From positions 1 through 64,000 of the forward strand of contig RIBL01000007.1 in the NCBI GenBank assembly GCA_003762875.1: a stretch of 64,000 nt of DNA, given 5' to 3'. The position numbers and the translations under genes were made by a program. Origin of the DNA: Muribaculaceae bacterium Isolate-110 (HZI) (lineage in GTDB: Bacteria > Bacteroidota > Bacteroidia > Bacteroidales > Muribaculaceae). The first letter of the stretch is position 1, and every line of letters begins with the position of its first letter. Below are positions 26,259 through 35,778 of this stretch, one piece after another. The notes under the pieces were generated by a model that worked only from the letters and a program-made list of their open reading frames with translations, ran no database searches and was not told the origin of the DNA.

Positions 26259-27257
26259 ATGGAATTTTTGACCAACGATAAGCTCGTCATAGTCGGAGCT
26301 GCCGGCATGATTGGCTCTAACATGGCGCAGACAGCTATCATGATGCATCTCACCCCTAATATATGTCTGTACGACACTTATGCCCCCGCACTCGAGGGCG
26401 TGGCCGAAGAGATGCGCCATTGTGGCTTTGAAGACGTCAATATCACATATACATCCGATGTTGCAGAGGCTTTCAAGGATGCGAAATACATCGTGTCTTC
26501 CGGAGGAGCTGCCCGAAAGGCCGGCATGACCCGTGAGGATTTGCTCAAAGGCAATGCCCAGATCGCCGAGCAGCTTGGCAAGGATATCAAGACCTATTGT
26601 CCGGATGTGAAACATGTGGTAGTCGTGTTTAACCCGGCCGATATTACAGGCCTCGTGACATTGATTTATTCGGGCCTCAAGCCCTCGCAGGTATCTACGC
26701 TTGCTGCTCTTGACAGTACTCGACTGCGTAGTGAGCTTGCCAAATACTTCCACATTCCGGCCGACGAAATTGTCAATTCACGCACGTATGGCGGACATGG
26801 CGAGCAGATGGCCGTCTTTGCGTCGACAACAACTGTCGCCGGACAGCCGCTTTCACAGATTATAGGCACCGATGCCCTTCCTGAAAAGACCTGGGAGGAA
26901 ATGAAACAGCGCGTCATACAGGGTGGTAAGAACATCATCGACCTGCGTGGACGTTCATCGTTTCAGAGTCCGGCCTATCTTTCGATCGAGATGACAGCCG
27001 CCACTATGGGAGGCAAACCGTTCTCATGGCCTGTAGGTACATATGTCAACGATGGCACATACAACCATATTATGATGGCCATGGAGACTACGCTTGACAA
27101 GAACGGTGTGACTGTGCATCCGGTAGGCGGAACTCCCGAGGAGAGAAAAGAACTCGATCAGAGCTATCACCATCTCTGCAAACTGCGTGACGAAGTCATA
27201 TCTCTCGGCATCATTCCACCCATAAGTGAATGGTCTAAACTCAATCCTAATCTCTAA
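26259..27257 (+). CDS. mdh: Malate dehydrogenase
   Basis: NAD-dependent interconversion of malate and oxaloacetate; in Bacteroidales it works reductively on the route to fumarate and succinate. The 332-residue protein has the dinucleotide loop IVGAAGMIGSN, the substrate arginine/aspartate region around residues 85-160, and the active-site histidine in YGGHGEQM. It belongs to the LDH/MDH superfamily form seen in Bacteroides. A hairpin terminator follows 28 bp after its stop. Confidence 0.9.
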   Translation: MEFLTNDKLVIVGAAGMIGSNMAQTAIMMHLTPNICLYDTYAPALEGVAEEMRHCGFEDVNITYTSDVAEAFKDAKYIVSSGGAARKAGMTREDLLKGNAQIAEQLGKDIKTYCPDVKHVVVVFNPADITGLVTLIYSGLKPSQVSTLAALDSTRLRSELAKYFHIPADEIVNSRTYGGHGEQMAVFASTTTVAGQPLSQIIGTDALPEKTWEEMKQRVIQGGKNIIDLRGRSSFQSPAYLSIEMTAATMGGKPFSWPVGTYVNDGTYNHIMMAMETTLDKNGVTVHPVGGTPEERKELDQSYHHLCKLRDEVISLGIIPPISEWSKLNPNL

Positions 27258-27284
27258 GGCTTTAATCGATCCTCTATATCAGAC

Positions 27285-27325
27285 AGCCGCCACTTCCCCG
27301 TATGTATCGCCGGGAAATGGCGGCT
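27285..27325. terminator. Bidirectional terminator between mdh and the YolD-like gene
   Basis: AGCCGCCACTTCCC (27285-27298) pairs with GGGAAATGGCGGCT (27312-27325) with one C-A mismatch, between two convergent genes; a T-run follows on the plus strand. Confidence 0.75.
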
Positions 27326-27348
27326 TTATCGTTGCGTCATTGTTGTTG

Positions 27349-27516
27349 TCAGTTTTTGGCTCTGCGGCGGAATACGGGTGCGGCAGTCTCCTCTTTGTTG
27401 CCTATAAGGGCGGCAAAGGGTGCAAACTGGGCGGCACGTGCTTCCATCTGCATCGGTTTACGTGTCTTTGACACGTGATGAGGCAGGTCTATTATGTCAT
27501 CATATTTATTACTCAT
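27349..27516 (-). CDS. YolD-like small protein
   Basis: A 55-residue protein too short for a usual ORF cut-off: it starts MSNKYDDIIDLPHHVSKT and continues RAAQFAPFAALIG, the signature of the YolD-like family that is typically encoded next to a Y-family polymerase. Its ATG (27516) overlaps the end of the polymerase gene by eight bases and is preceded by AGGAGG, an unusually good Shine-Dalgarno for this phylum. By family, it probably acts with the adjacent translesion polymerase; the mechanism is not established. Confidence 0.88.
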   Translation of the reverse strand: MSNKYDDIIDLPHHVSKTRKPMQMEARAAQFAPFAALIGNKEETAAPVFRRRAKN

Positions 27517-28999
27517 GATGTCCTCCTATCTGACTGTTACGTTCTCGTTGAGTTGCGCCATCCGCATAGTTGAGTCCGCGTAATATGGCATTTTTGCCAT
27601 ACATCTTTTTTATTTTAAGGATTGCCTCTTGCCTGTGCCTTTCTTTCTCGAGAGCTGCTGTCTCAGCTTGATTGCGTCGTCTCACTTCGTCATAGTCGGA
27701 AAACAGGTCAAGTTGTACGGGTTTCTGCACGTGTTTGACATCTGCTTCACTCTTCAGTTTGCATGCCGACAGTGTGATGCGTCTCACAAGCAGGTCGGGG
27801 TTTATGATTCGGTCATAGAGTCGGCCGATATGTTGCATCATTATGCATGACGACGATGTCGGCTGGTCGATATTGGCAGTGCCGTGAGCATGGGCCGGTA
27901 CCTTACGCCCGTAATGGTCGGTGGTTATAAGACCATCATATCTCGCACTTGTCGTCGGGTTGTCCAGAGAAGTCACGTCATACCCGATTTCCAGGACTAT
28001 CTGGTCGGATACAACCCCCATGTCAAACAGCTCGAGAGCCATTGCGTCGGCCATCTCAAGTACGACGATTCTTGCTTTGTCAGTAGAGTAGGGGCATGTG
28101 AGCACCTGTCCGGTACTTATAGAGCGATTCTCGGGACGGTATGACTTGACCATATCCATAGTCACCGGCTCCCATCCCCACGCATGGTCGATAAGCAACT
28201 CTGCGTTTACTCCGAATATGCGGTAGAGCAGTCCTTCGTGCGACAGTGAGAAACGGGCTATGTCGCCCATTGTATGGATGCCATATGGCGCAAGCCGTCG
28301 GGCAGTCCCTCGTCCGACACGCCAGAAATCGGTGAGCGGAGTGTGGTCCCACAACTGACGCCGATAGCTCATCTCGTCAAGTTCGGCTATGCGTACTCCA
28401 TCCTTGTCGGGCGGCATCTTTTTTGCCACAATATCCATCGCCACTTTACACAGATACATGTTTGTGCCAATGCCGGCGGTAGCTGTAATGCCTGTCTCGG
28501 CAAGCACCTCGCGTATCATCTTCATGGCGAGAGCATGAGTCGAGAGCTTATAAGTTTTTTTATATGACGTGACATCGATAAACACCTCGTCAATCGAATA
28601 GACGTGTATATCCTCGGGTGCGATATATCGGAGATACACCTGGTAGATGCGCGAGGAGTATTCAAGATACAGGGCCATTCGGGGCGGGGCCACTATGTAG
28701 TCGACCGCATAGTCAGTTCTTGTCTTTAATACAGACCCTGATGCCGATTTGCCATTACGTCCGCGGGTGCGGTTTACTTCCCGTACGCGTGATGAAACTT
28801 CAAACAATCGTGGACGGCTGCCGAGCCCGAAGGCTTTGAGGGCCGGAGACACAGCCAGGCATATGGTCTTTTCAGTCCTGCTCATATCAGCCACGACAAG
28901 ACAAGTGTCAAGCGGGTCCAATCCCCGCTCGACACATTCGACTGAAGCGTAAAACGACTTCAGGTCAATAGCTATATACTGTCGTGTCTGTTGATCCAA
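27509..28999 (-). CDS. Y-family DNA polymerase (UmuC/DinB-like)
   Basis: Translesion DNA polymerase of 496 residues. Motif I with catalytic acid is YIAIDLKSFYASVECVERG, motif III VYSIDEVFIDVTSY, then an HhH region (WRVGRGTARRLAPYGI) and a little-finger domain; the C-terminal 70 residues are charged. The combination with a YolD-like protein is like the UvrX/YqjW type of mobile-element or SOS polymerases rather than the two-gene umuDC. No LexA-like site was visible upstream; the gene begins 16 bp after pyrD, so it may be transcribed with pyrKD. Confidence 0.9.
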   Translation of the reverse strand: MDQQTRQYIAIDLKSFYASVECVERGLDPLDTCLVVADMSRTEKTICLAVSPALKAFGLGSRPRLFEVSSRVREVNRTRGRNGKSASGSVLKTRTDYAVDYIVAPPRMALYLEYSSRIYQVYLRYIAPEDIHVYSIDEVFIDVTSYKKTYKLSTHALAMKMIREVLAETGITATAGIGTNMYLCKVAMDIVAKKMPPDKDGVRIAELDEMSYRRQLWDHTPLTDFWRVGRGTARRLAPYGIHTMGDIARFSLSHEGLLYRIFGVNAELLIDHAWGWEPVTMDMVKSYRPENRSISTGQVLTCPYSTDKARIVVLEMADAMALELFDMGVVSDQIVLEIGYDVTSLDNPTTSARYDGLITTDHYGRKVPAHAHGTANIDQPTSSSCIMMQHIGRLYDRIINPDLLVRRITLSACKLKSEADVKHVQKPVQLDLFSDYDEVRRRNQAETAALEKERHRQEAILKIKKMYGKNAILRGLNYADGATQRERNSQIGGHHE

Positions 29000-29015
29000 A
29001 CAGTCTGTATTACGG

Positions 29016-29921
29016 TTAGATTTCTCCGATTATTTCGTTGATGTCATTAATGCCGTGACGGGCGCAATAGTCCTCCATGTAATCGATGACTTTCATGGTG
29101 ACAGCCGGGTCGATAAAGTTGGCTGTGCCGATTTCTACAGCCGTAGCTCCGGCAAGCATGAACTCTATGGCATCACGTCCGTCCATGATGCCTCCGAGAC
29201 CGATAACGGGGATTTTCACGGCTTTGGCTACCTGCCATACCATTCTTACAGCCACGGGTCGTACTGCCGGACCTGAAAGACCGCCTGTGATTGTCGAGAG
29301 ATGCGGACGTCTGCGCTCTACGTCGATCGACATGCCCATGAGTGTATTGATGAGTGATACCGAATCGGCTCCTTCAGCCTCGACAGCTTTGGCAATGTCG
29401 GCAATCGATGTCACGTTAGGTGAAAGTTTTACTATCAAGGTCTTGGGATAGACTTCTCGTATCGCACGTGTCACTTCGGCAGCTCCGGCAGTTGTGGTGC
29501 CGAATGCCATGCCTCCCTCTTTCACGTTGGGACATGAAATGTTGACCTCTATGGCATTGACTTTGTCAAGTGAGGCGAGCCGGCGTGCTGTCTCCACGTA
29601 ATCCTCTACCTTGGCTCCTGACACATTGACTATGAGTTCAGAGTCATAGCCTTTGATGCGCGGATATATGTTGTTGATGAAGTAGTCGACACCTTTGTTC
29701 TGAAGTCCCACGGCATTGAGCATGCCTGAAGGTGTTTCGACCATACGTGGATAGGGGTTTCCTTCACGGTGTTCGAGGGTTGTGCCTTTGATTATATATC
29801 CGCCCAGTCGGTTAAGGTCTATAAACGGGGCAAATTCTTCTCCATAGCCAAATGTACCCGATGCTGTGAGAACGGGATTCTTAAGGGCAAGCGAGCCTAT
29901 GTTTACTGATAATTTTGCCAT
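29016..29921 (-). CDS. pyrD: Dihydroorotate dehydrogenase, catalytic subunit (class 1B)
   Basis: FMN enzyme oxidising dihydroorotate to orotate in pyrimidine synthesis. The 301-residue protein has the class 1 start [21 protein letters not shown], the catalytic-cysteine block [12 protein letters not shown] that marks class 1B, and [19 protein letters not shown] for FMN phosphate. The electron-transfer partner PyrK is encoded immediately upstream with a 2-bp gap, confirming class 1B (NAD-linked). Confidence 0.95.
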   Translation of the reverse strand: MAKLSVNIGSLALKNPVLTASGTFGYGEEFAPFIDLNRLGGYIIKGTTLEHREGNPYPRMVETPSGMLNAVGLQNKGVDYFINNIYPRIKGYDSELIVNVSGAKVEDYVETARRLASLDKVNAIEVNISCPNVKEGGMAFGTTTAGAAEVTRAIREVYPKTLIVKLSPNVTSIADIAKAVEAEGADSVSLINTLMGMSIDVERRRPHLSTITGGLSGPAVRPVAVRMVWQVAKAVKIPVIGLGGIMDGRDAIEFMLAGATAVEIGTANFIDPAVTMKVIDYMEDYCARHGINDINEIIGEI

Positions 29922-29923
29922 TG

Positions 29924-30694
29924 TTATTGCCAGTTGAGGAGGTTAATGTTAAACACCGGACCTTCTGTACATACACACACATTGCCTTTGACCGTGTTTT
30001 CCACACAGCAAAGACACGCGCCAAGGCCGCAGGCCATCATGTTTTCGAGCGAAACTTCACAATTGATTGCACGTTCGCGGGCTATTGAGGCCACGGCCTT
30101 CATCATTGGAGCAGGTCCGCAGCAATAGATAGTGTCAATGTTGCCTTCAAGGGCTGAATGGCGTGTCACGAGTCCGTGTTCGCCCATCGATCCGTCTTCC
30201 GTGGATACATGCACAGTGCCTATGGCTGCGAAATCGTCGAGTTCGAGCAGATCTGTGGCCGAGCGTGCGCCGAGCAGAAATTCCGGTTTGTGTCCGGCCT
30301 CTTTGAGCTTGCGTCCGAGATAGAGCAACGGAGCCACACCGACACCTCCGCCTATCAGCAGCAGACGTGAGCCGGATGCCACATCAAGAGAGAATCCGTT
30401 GCCGAGCGGCAGCAGTATGTTGAGTTTGTCACCCTCTTTGAGAGCCACAAGAGTTGAAGTGCCTTTTCCGGCCTTGCGTATGAGCAGGTCTATCGTGTTC
30501 TGATCATAATTTACATCATTGATAGAGATGGGGCGGCGCAGGAAGACACCGGGAGTGTTGGCTGCCACCTGCACAAACTGGCCCGGAAGTATGGCCGGGA
30601 GCATAGAGCCATCGGCCGGGGCGAGTGTGAGACGCGAATACATGTCGTTATATCGCGTCATGCGTGTGATTATAAAATCGTTTACCTGTTTCAC
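29924..30694 (-). CDS. pyrK: Dihydroorotate dehydrogenase electron-transfer subunit
   Basis: FAD and [2Fe-2S] protein that passes electrons from PyrD to NAD+. The 256 residues show an FAD-binding RPISIND block, an NAD-binding [16 protein letters not shown] block, and four C-terminal cysteines of the iron-sulfur site ([11 protein letters not shown] and VCVCTEGP). It forms an operon with pyrD. Confidence 0.94.
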   Translation of the reverse strand: MKQVNDFIITRMTRYNDMYSRLTLAPADGSMLPAILPGQFVQVAANTPGVFLRRPISINDVNYDQNTIDLLIRKAGKGTSTLVALKEGDKLNILLPLGNGFSLDVASGSRLLLIGGGVGVAPLLYLGRKLKEAGHKPEFLLGARSATDLLELDDFAAIGTVHVSTEDGSMGEHGLVTRHSALEGNIDTIYCCGPAPMMKAVASIARERAINCEVSLENMMACGLGACLCCVENTVKGNVCVCTEGPVFNINLLNWQ

Positions 30695-30723
30695 TGTGAT
30701 ATGGTTAGTATATCGTGGTTGGC

Positions 30724-31536
30724 TTATAAAAATTCTTTGGCTCTTGCAGGGTCTACTCCGAGCTCGATGGCCTTGCGGGCATCTTTGCGGGCGTCATCCG
30801 GCCTGAAATGCATTTTGTTGAGTGCTGCTCTGTAAAGATATAGTTCGCCGTCATCCGGCGCAAGTTCAAGTGCTGCGGCTATATCGTCGGCGGCATCCTG
30901 AAGATTGCCCGTCATGAGATAGCAGTATGCACGGGCCCCGTAATATTCGGGCTCCTTCATAGTACGGAGTATTTCGGTGTAAAAAGGTATGGCTTGCTCA
31001 TATTCACCAAGCGAACTATGAATGGTGGCCTGTGCTATAAAAGCTTCGTCAGATGACGGATAATGCTTGGTGAGATAGTCAAAATCGTTTTTTGCGACAT
31101 CAAACATCCTATGCTTCAATGCCAATAGCCCGTGATGATAACGAGCTGTGATATAGGTTGAGTCAAGTTGCATTATGCGTCCGTAATCGTCAAACGCTTC
31201 CTGCTCATGTCCCATTGCGGTATATACTTTTGCCCGGTTGGCGAGAATGGTTACGCTCGACGGAGCGATACTCAGTGCGCGATTGAACGATTCGATGGCC
31301 AGCGAGTCAAAACCGAGATTATAGCGCACCATGCCGAGATTGCTGAGCAATAATACATTGCCCGGATTTGCCGGCTCTGAATCAATGGCGTTTTGCAGCA
31401 ATGATGCAGCCTCTATCCATTTCCCGTCAGCACAGGCCTTGTCGGCTTTTTCCACGAGATCAAGGTAGGGGGTGTCGGCAAATATCCATGACGGTATCAT
31501 TGTCATGAATGTGAGAAGCAGGATTTTATGCCACAT
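30724..31536 (-). CDS. Tetratricopeptide-repeat protein, exported
   Basis: A 270-residue protein with a signal peptide (MWHKILLLTFMTMIPSWIFA) followed by six to seven TPR helical pairs, such as GMVRYNLGFDSLAIESFNRAL, YARH-type and ALNKMHFRPDDARKDARKAIEL units. It is presumably a periplasmic or membrane-attached scaffold; partners are unknown. Its start touches the stop of the AraC-type gene upstream, so the two are co-expressed. Confidence 0.82.
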   Translation of the reverse strand: MWHKILLLTFMTMIPSWIFADTPYLDLVEKADKACADGKWIEAASLLQNAIDSEPANPGNVLLLSNLGMVRYNLGFDSLAIESFNRALSIAPSSVTILANRAKVYTAMGHEQEAFDDYGRIMQLDSTYITARYHHGLLALKHRMFDVAKNDFDYLTKHYPSSDEAFIAQATIHSSLGEYEQAIPFYTEILRTMKEPEYYGARAYCYLMTGNLQDAADDIAAALELAPDDGELYLYRAALNKMHFRPDDARKDARKAIELGVDPARAKEFL

Positions 31537-32384
31537 TATTGGTCGGTGGTTTTTGTGCGGTAGTCGCGAGGCGACATGCCTGTCAGATGTTTGAAATATT
31601 TGCCGAAAAATGATTGGTTGGCAAAGTTAAGTTTCGCGCTTATCTCCTGGATGTTAAGGCCCGTGGAGCGCAGCAGCAGTTTGGCCTCGAGGATTACTCG
31701 CTGGTCAATCCACTCGCCGGCAGTCTTGTCACTGATTTCTTTCAATACAGCCGAGAGATGCTTGGAGGTCACAAACAATTTGTCGGCATAGAAACTTACC
31801 GACCGCTCTGTCTTGTAATTATTCTCAAGCAGCTCTATGAACAGGGCCAGAAGTTCTTCTCGACGTGATTTATGCACCGATTTCTTTACACGGGTGGAGT
31901 AAATACCCAATGTGTTGTAAAACAATACCTCACATAGCGACCCGAGTGCCATCGACTGATAGGGACGGCTGGGATTGGACAAGTGGCGGCAAAACAGGTC
32001 ATAGATCAGTTTCAGCGACTCGATTTCCTCTTCGGTGACATTTATTATCGGGTTAGAGACAAATCTTAGACTGTAAGGCACCACATAGCGCATTGACGGG
32101 AGCAGTTGGTTGAGCTTTTCCTGTGTGACTGTGATGAAAAATCCGGCAAAATCATCAGCAACTTTACATCCTGATATAAGATGTCCGGGCCTGAGCACCA
32201 GAATGTCGTTTTGGTGTACTATGCGTGTCTCGACGTCAATGGTCGCGGATATTGAGCCGGCCGTGCACACCACCATGAGCATGCGGTCAAGACGTGTGGG
32301 AAACGTGATAAAGGGTATTTCAGTCAGTGACTGAAATACCGCGATATCACGTTGCGGGGATATTAATGGGGAGTTTTGCTCCAT
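31536..32384 (-). CDS. AraC family transcriptional regulator
   Basis: A 282-residue regulator: an N-terminal cupin-like sensing domain (LVLRPGHLISG at about 75) and a C-terminal pair of helix-turn-helices (VSFYADKLFVTSKHLSAVLKE, then IQEISAKLNFANQSFFGKYFKHLTG ending MSPRDYRTK). The C-terminal HTH pattern is the classic AraC/XylS signature. The target is unknown; the neighbouring TPR gene, with which it overlaps by one base, and the divergently irrelevant biotin-enzyme gene behind it give no clear hint. Confidence 0.9.
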   Translation of the reverse strand: MEQNSPLISPQRDIAVFQSLTEIPFITFPTRLDRMLMVVCTAGSISATIDVETRIVHQNDILVLRPGHLISGCKVADDFAGFFITVTQEKLNQLLPSMRYVVPYSLRFVSNPIINVTEEEIESLKLIYDLFCRHLSNPSRPYQSMALGSLCEVLFYNTLGIYSTRVKKSVHKSRREELLALFIELLENNYKTERSVSFYADKLFVTSKHLSAVLKEISDKTAGEWIDQRVILEAKLLLRSTGLNIQEISAKLNFANQSFFGKYFKHLTGMSPRDYRTKTTDQ

Positions 32385-32396
32385 TAACTTAACGGG

Positions 32397-34310
32397 TTAG
32401 TCCTGAAATTCGATGAGGGGCGCATTGGTGCTTACCACATCGCCTTCGCTTACAAGGACGCGCTTCACTACATCGTCCTTTTCTGCTTCCACATCATTTT
32501 CCATCTTCATTGCCTCATATACGAGCAACAGATCGCCTTTCTTCACAGTCTGGCCGTCCTTCACTTTGACCGAGATGATGCGTCCGCCCATTGGTGCGAC
32601 GAGAGTCGGGCCTGTGATTGGCTCTGTGGGTTCTTCTTCCACGACTTCGGCTACAGGTGCCGATGCGGCTTCATCCTGGCGGTGTGCCTCATACTCTTCG
32701 GCGCGGCGTTTGCGCAGGAATCCGTTGGCTACCGAGGGAAGAAGTTCAAGCAGAAGCATTTCCTCGTTGTTGGATGCAAGAGGCATGCCACCCATATCTT
32801 CGAGCACAGGATTCTGAGGTCTCTTGTATGACGATACATCATAGGCTTTTTCCTCAGGCGAACCGGTGATTTTTTCGCGGAATGTTGGGTCAATGGCTAC
32901 AGGAGTCTTGCCATATTCACCCTTTACGAGCGAGATGAACTGGTTGTTGGTGGTCGTATAGTCCGGCTTGCCGTTCTTGCGGTCGAGGGCCACAAGTACA
33001 GCCTGGCTGCCTACAATCTGGCTGGTGGGAGTCACGAGAGGTATCAGACCGGCGTCACGACGTACCATGGGAATGAGGCGCATGGCTTCTTCGAGCAGGT
33101 CTTCGCTCTTGAGCTGCTTGAGTTGGGCCACCATGTTGGAATACATGCCACCCGGCACTTCGGCGTTCTTGACAAGCTCGTTGGGCTTGGGGAAGTTGAA
33201 GTATGCCTCAATCTTGTGGCAAGTTTCGAGCAGGCCCTCTTCGTCATCGGCAAAAGCAAACTGTATTGCTGTGTCAAAGAGTGCTGCCACTTCTGCTGGC
33301 AGAGTGTCGTTTAGCGGGTCAAACTCAATGGGCATCTTGTCGCGGTTGAGGTCAAAGTCGGCCAATGCTTTGCGTGCGTTGAACAATTCCTTTCGGATGC
33401 GTCCTACGGCCTCCATGTTGGCTTCGACTTCTACGCCCATACGCTGGCAGAAGATGTAGATGAGTTCGATGGCTGGAGCGGCTGAGCCTCCTCCAAACCA
33501 CCAGATATTAGTGTCAAGGATGTCCACACCCTTGATGATGGCCATGAGCGATGATGCGAGACCGTAGCCGGGTGTGCAGTGGGTATGGAAGTCGACAGGA
33601 ACTTTCACCGCCGATTTTAGGGCCGATATGATTGATGCGGCTCGCAAGGGATTCACGAGACCGGCCATGTCCTTGAGAGTGATGATTTTCGCACCAAGAG
33701 CCTCCATGGCCTTTGCTTTGCTTACGAAATAGTCATCGGTAAATATCTTTTCCGGCTCTTTGGTCTTGTTGCCAAACATCGATTTGATCTTGCCCATAAA
33801 TCCCGAGGGCTGCTCAGGGGCTTCGGCTTTGGGGTCGACGGTGTAGCATACGGCACCGTCAGCGATACCGCCGAGCTGATTGATGAGACGTATCGACTCG
33901 CGCACATTGTCAATGTCATTGAGCGCGTCAAAGATACGCATTACGTTCAGGCCATTGTCGATAGCTTCTTTGTAAAATCCCTCAAGCACCGAGTCGGGAT
34001 AGGGTACGTAGCCAAACAGGTTGCGTCCACGAGAGAGAGCCGACAACAGTGCCTTGGGATGCTCGCTCTTTGAGTCCATTGCTTTGGAGACGATGCGGAG
34101 TCGGTCCCAGGGCGACTCGTCAAGGTAGCGCATCACTGAGTCAGGTACTGCACCGCCCCACACCTCCATGATGTAGAAGTGGGCGTCCTTATAATAAGGG
34201 AGCAGTTTGTCGATAGTCTCCTGGTTCATGCGGGTTGCAAACAGGGACTGCTGACCGTCACGTAATGTCAGGTCGCGAATCTTCAAAGCGGGTCGTGTTA
34301 GTTTTGCCAT
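32397..34310 (-). CDS. Oxaloacetate decarboxylase alpha / pyruvate carboxylase subunit B-like biotin protein
   Basis: A 637-residue fusion of a carboxyltransferase TIM barrel (LTLRDGQQSLFATRM with the metal-binding aspartate, and FHTHCTPGYG), the PYC_OADA helical domain, an acidic Pro-rich linker near 555-575 and a C-terminal biotinyl domain with the biotin lysine in YEAMKMEND. It moves a carboxyl group between biotin and pyruvate/oxaloacetate. No OadB/OadG or biotin carboxylase gene is adjacent, so whether it serves a Na+ pump, a transcarboxylase or pyruvate carboxylation is open. A -7 box TATCTTTGC lies at 34346-34338. Confidence 0.85.
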   Translation of the reverse strand: MAKLTRPALKIRDLTLRDGQQSLFATRMNQETIDKLLPYYKDAHFYIMEVWGGAVPDSVMRYLDESPWDRLRIVSKAMDSKSEHPKALLSALSRGRNLFGYVPYPDSVLEGFYKEAIDNGLNVMRIFDALNDIDNVRESIRLINQLGGIADGAVCYTVDPKAEAPEQPSGFMGKIKSMFGNKTKEPEKIFTDDYFVSKAKAMEALGAKIITLKDMAGLVNPLRAASIISALKSAVKVPVDFHTHCTPGYGLASSLMAIIKGVDILDTNIWWFGGGSAAPAIELIYIFCQRMGVEVEANMEAVGRIRKELFNARKALADFDLNRDKMPIEFDPLNDTLPAEVAALFDTAIQFAFADDEEGLLETCHKIEAYFNFPKPNELVKNAEVPGGMYSNMVAQLKQLKSEDLLEEAMRLIPMVRRDAGLIPLVTPTSQIVGSQAVLVALDRKNGKPDYTTTNNQFISLVKGEYGKTPVAIDPTFREKITGSPEEKAYDVSSYKRPQNPVLEDMGGMPLASNNEEMLLLELLPSVANGFLRKRRAEEYEAHRQDEAASAPVAEVVEEEPTEPITGPTLVAPMGGRIISVKVKDGQTVKKGDLLLVYEAMKMENDVEAEKDDVVKRVLVSEGDVVSTNAPLIEFQD

Positions 34311-34337
34311 GATTGATTACTTTGGTTGAAACTTTTG

Positions 34338-34346
34338 GCAAAGATA
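34338..34346 (-). promoter_or_regulatory. -7 box of the biotin-protein gene
   Basis: TATCTTTGC on the minus strand, 28 bp before the start codon, in a very A/T-rich 109-bp gap that has no other feature I can name. Confidence 0.65.
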
Positions 34347-34419
34347 CATGTATTATTTTAATTAATGAAATTTTTCTTTAATTAATTAACTGTAATTTTA
34401 CCACTATTTTTTACCTCGG

Positions 34420-35061
34420 TTATCTTATGTAGGGATTAGTGTTTCTTTCATGTCCGACCGATGTCTCTGGGCCGTGTCCGGGAAGGATTGCTGTGTCATT
34501 AGGCAGAGTCAGGAGTCGTCGGCGTATCGAATTGACAAGTGTCATGAAGTCACCTTTCGGGAGGTCGGTACGGCCGATGGAGCCTTTGAAAAGAGCATCT
34601 CCTGTAATCACAAACTTTGATTCCGGACAATACAAGGCTATGCTTCCCGGCGAATGGCCCGGCACTGCGATTATGTCAATAGGCTCCTTGCCAAGATAAA
34701 GGCGTTCTCCATCTGACAGCTCCACATCAAGCCCGTGGTTTCTGGCACGGACCGGTATGTGAAATCTTGCTATCTGCTCCTCAAGCGACCGGCCGAGAAA
34801 ATCGTCCTCGCGGTTGGCTTTGATGTTCAGCCCATATCTGTTTTTGACATATTGGTTGGCAAATATGTGGTCAAGATGCATGTGGGTGTTTATGAGATGA
34901 ATCGGCTTGAGATGTTCACGCTCGATAAACGACTCGACAGCCTTGAATTCCGCATCGTCGGTCATGCCAGGGTCTACTATAGCTGCTTCACGCGACTCCG
35001 GGTCCCACATTATATATGTGTTTACTCCGAAAGGGTTTACTACAAATCGGCTTACTTTCAT
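34420..35061 (-). CDS. MBL-fold metallo-hydrolase (glyoxalase II-like)
   Basis: A 213-residue metallo-beta-lactamase-fold hydrolase with the zinc motif THMHLDH at about 59-65, a central VPGHSPGSIALY histidine block, GDALFKGSIGRTD aspartate and a late PGHG histidine. These are the features of hydroxyacylglutathione hydrolase-like proteins; Bacteroidales lack glutathione, so another thioester is likely the substrate. It sits 11 bp after rsmG on the same strand. Confidence 0.88.
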   Translation of the reverse strand: MKVSRFVVNPFGVNTYIMWDPESREAAIVDPGMTDDAEFKAVESFIEREHLKPIHLINTHMHLDHIFANQYVKNRYGLNIKANREDDFLGRSLEEQIARFHIPVRARNHGLDVELSDGERLYLGKEPIDIIAVPGHSPGSIALYCPESKFVITGDALFKGSIGRTDLPKGDFMTLVNSIRRRLLTLPNDTAILPGHGPETSVGHERNTNPYIR

Positions 35062-35072
35062 GACAAGATATT

Positions 35073-35693
35073 TTACAGCTCTACGTATATAAGGTCTTTG
35101 GTCGTAAAATATTCCTGTGGGAAGTAGTCACTCAGAGGCACGTCAATGAGAGGCTGGCTTACACGGCCGAGTTCAGAACGGAGGTCACCGCCTTTCAGGC
35201 ATATCAGACCGTTGGGCATTTTGTTGACAGATTTTGTTGAAATATTGCGGCGTATGAGCTTGATAAGTTCCTCAAGTTGCATCACTGCCCGTGACACCAC
35301 AAAGTCAAATTTCTGATGGCACTCTCCGCTGTCGCCATGTTGGAATGTGACGTTTTTAAGTCCGATGGATTCAGCTATCGACTGGGCCACCTTTATTTTT
35401 TTACCTATGCGGTCAATGAGGTGAAATCTGCACTCGGGCCATAATATAGCCAGAGGGATTCCCGGAAAGCCACCTCCTGTGCCGAGATCAAGAAATGTCG
35501 TACCGTCCACAGGGGTGATGAATTTGCCTATCGACAGAGAGTGGAGTATGTGATGGACATACAGGTTGTCTATGTCCTTGCGCGATATGACGTTGATTTT
35601 CTCGTTCCACTCGGGATAGAGATTGCCCAGAGCCGTGAACTGTTGCTGTTGTTCGGCGGTTAAATAGGGAAAATATTTGAGTATTTCTTCCAT
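35073..35693 (-). CDS. rsmG: 16S rRNA (guanine-527-N7)-methyltransferase
   Basis: Methylates G527 of 16S rRNA. The 206-residue protein has the SAM-binding motif FLDLGTGGGFPGIPLAI and the following GKKIKVAQSIAESIGL helix, with the VVSRAV block; length and order fit RsmG/GidB. Divergent from the CvfB-like gene with an 85-bp shared promoter region. Confidence 0.94.
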   Translation of the reverse strand: MEEILKYFPYLTAEQQQQFTALGNLYPEWNEKINVISRKDIDNLYVHHILHSLSIGKFITPVDGTTFLDLGTGGGFPGIPLAILWPECRFHLIDRIGKKIKVAQSIAESIGLKNVTFQHGDSGECHQKFDFVVSRAVMQLEELIKLIRRNISTKSVNKMPNGLICLKGGDLRSELGRVSQPLIDVPLSDYFPQEYFTTKDLIYVEL

Positions 35694-35715
35694 AAGATGG
35701 TTGTGATGTCTTTAT

Positions 35716-35759
35716 CATACAAAGATAGCTCAAATTTCGAGTAAAAATGACTACTTTTG
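35716..35759. promoter_or_regulatory. Divergent -7 boxes between rsmG and the S1-protein gene
   Basis: TATCTTTG reads on the minus strand toward rsmG (about 35727-35720) and TACTTTTG on the plus strand at 35752-35759 toward the S1 protein. The -33 parts are less clear. Confidence 0.5.
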
Positions 35760-35778
35760 TCAAAAAGTTTTTCACACA

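Noticed and set aside
27226-27471. Plus-strand 81-codon frame after mdh
   Set aside because: Overlaps the terminator and the YolD-like gene on the other strand and has low-complexity content without family features.
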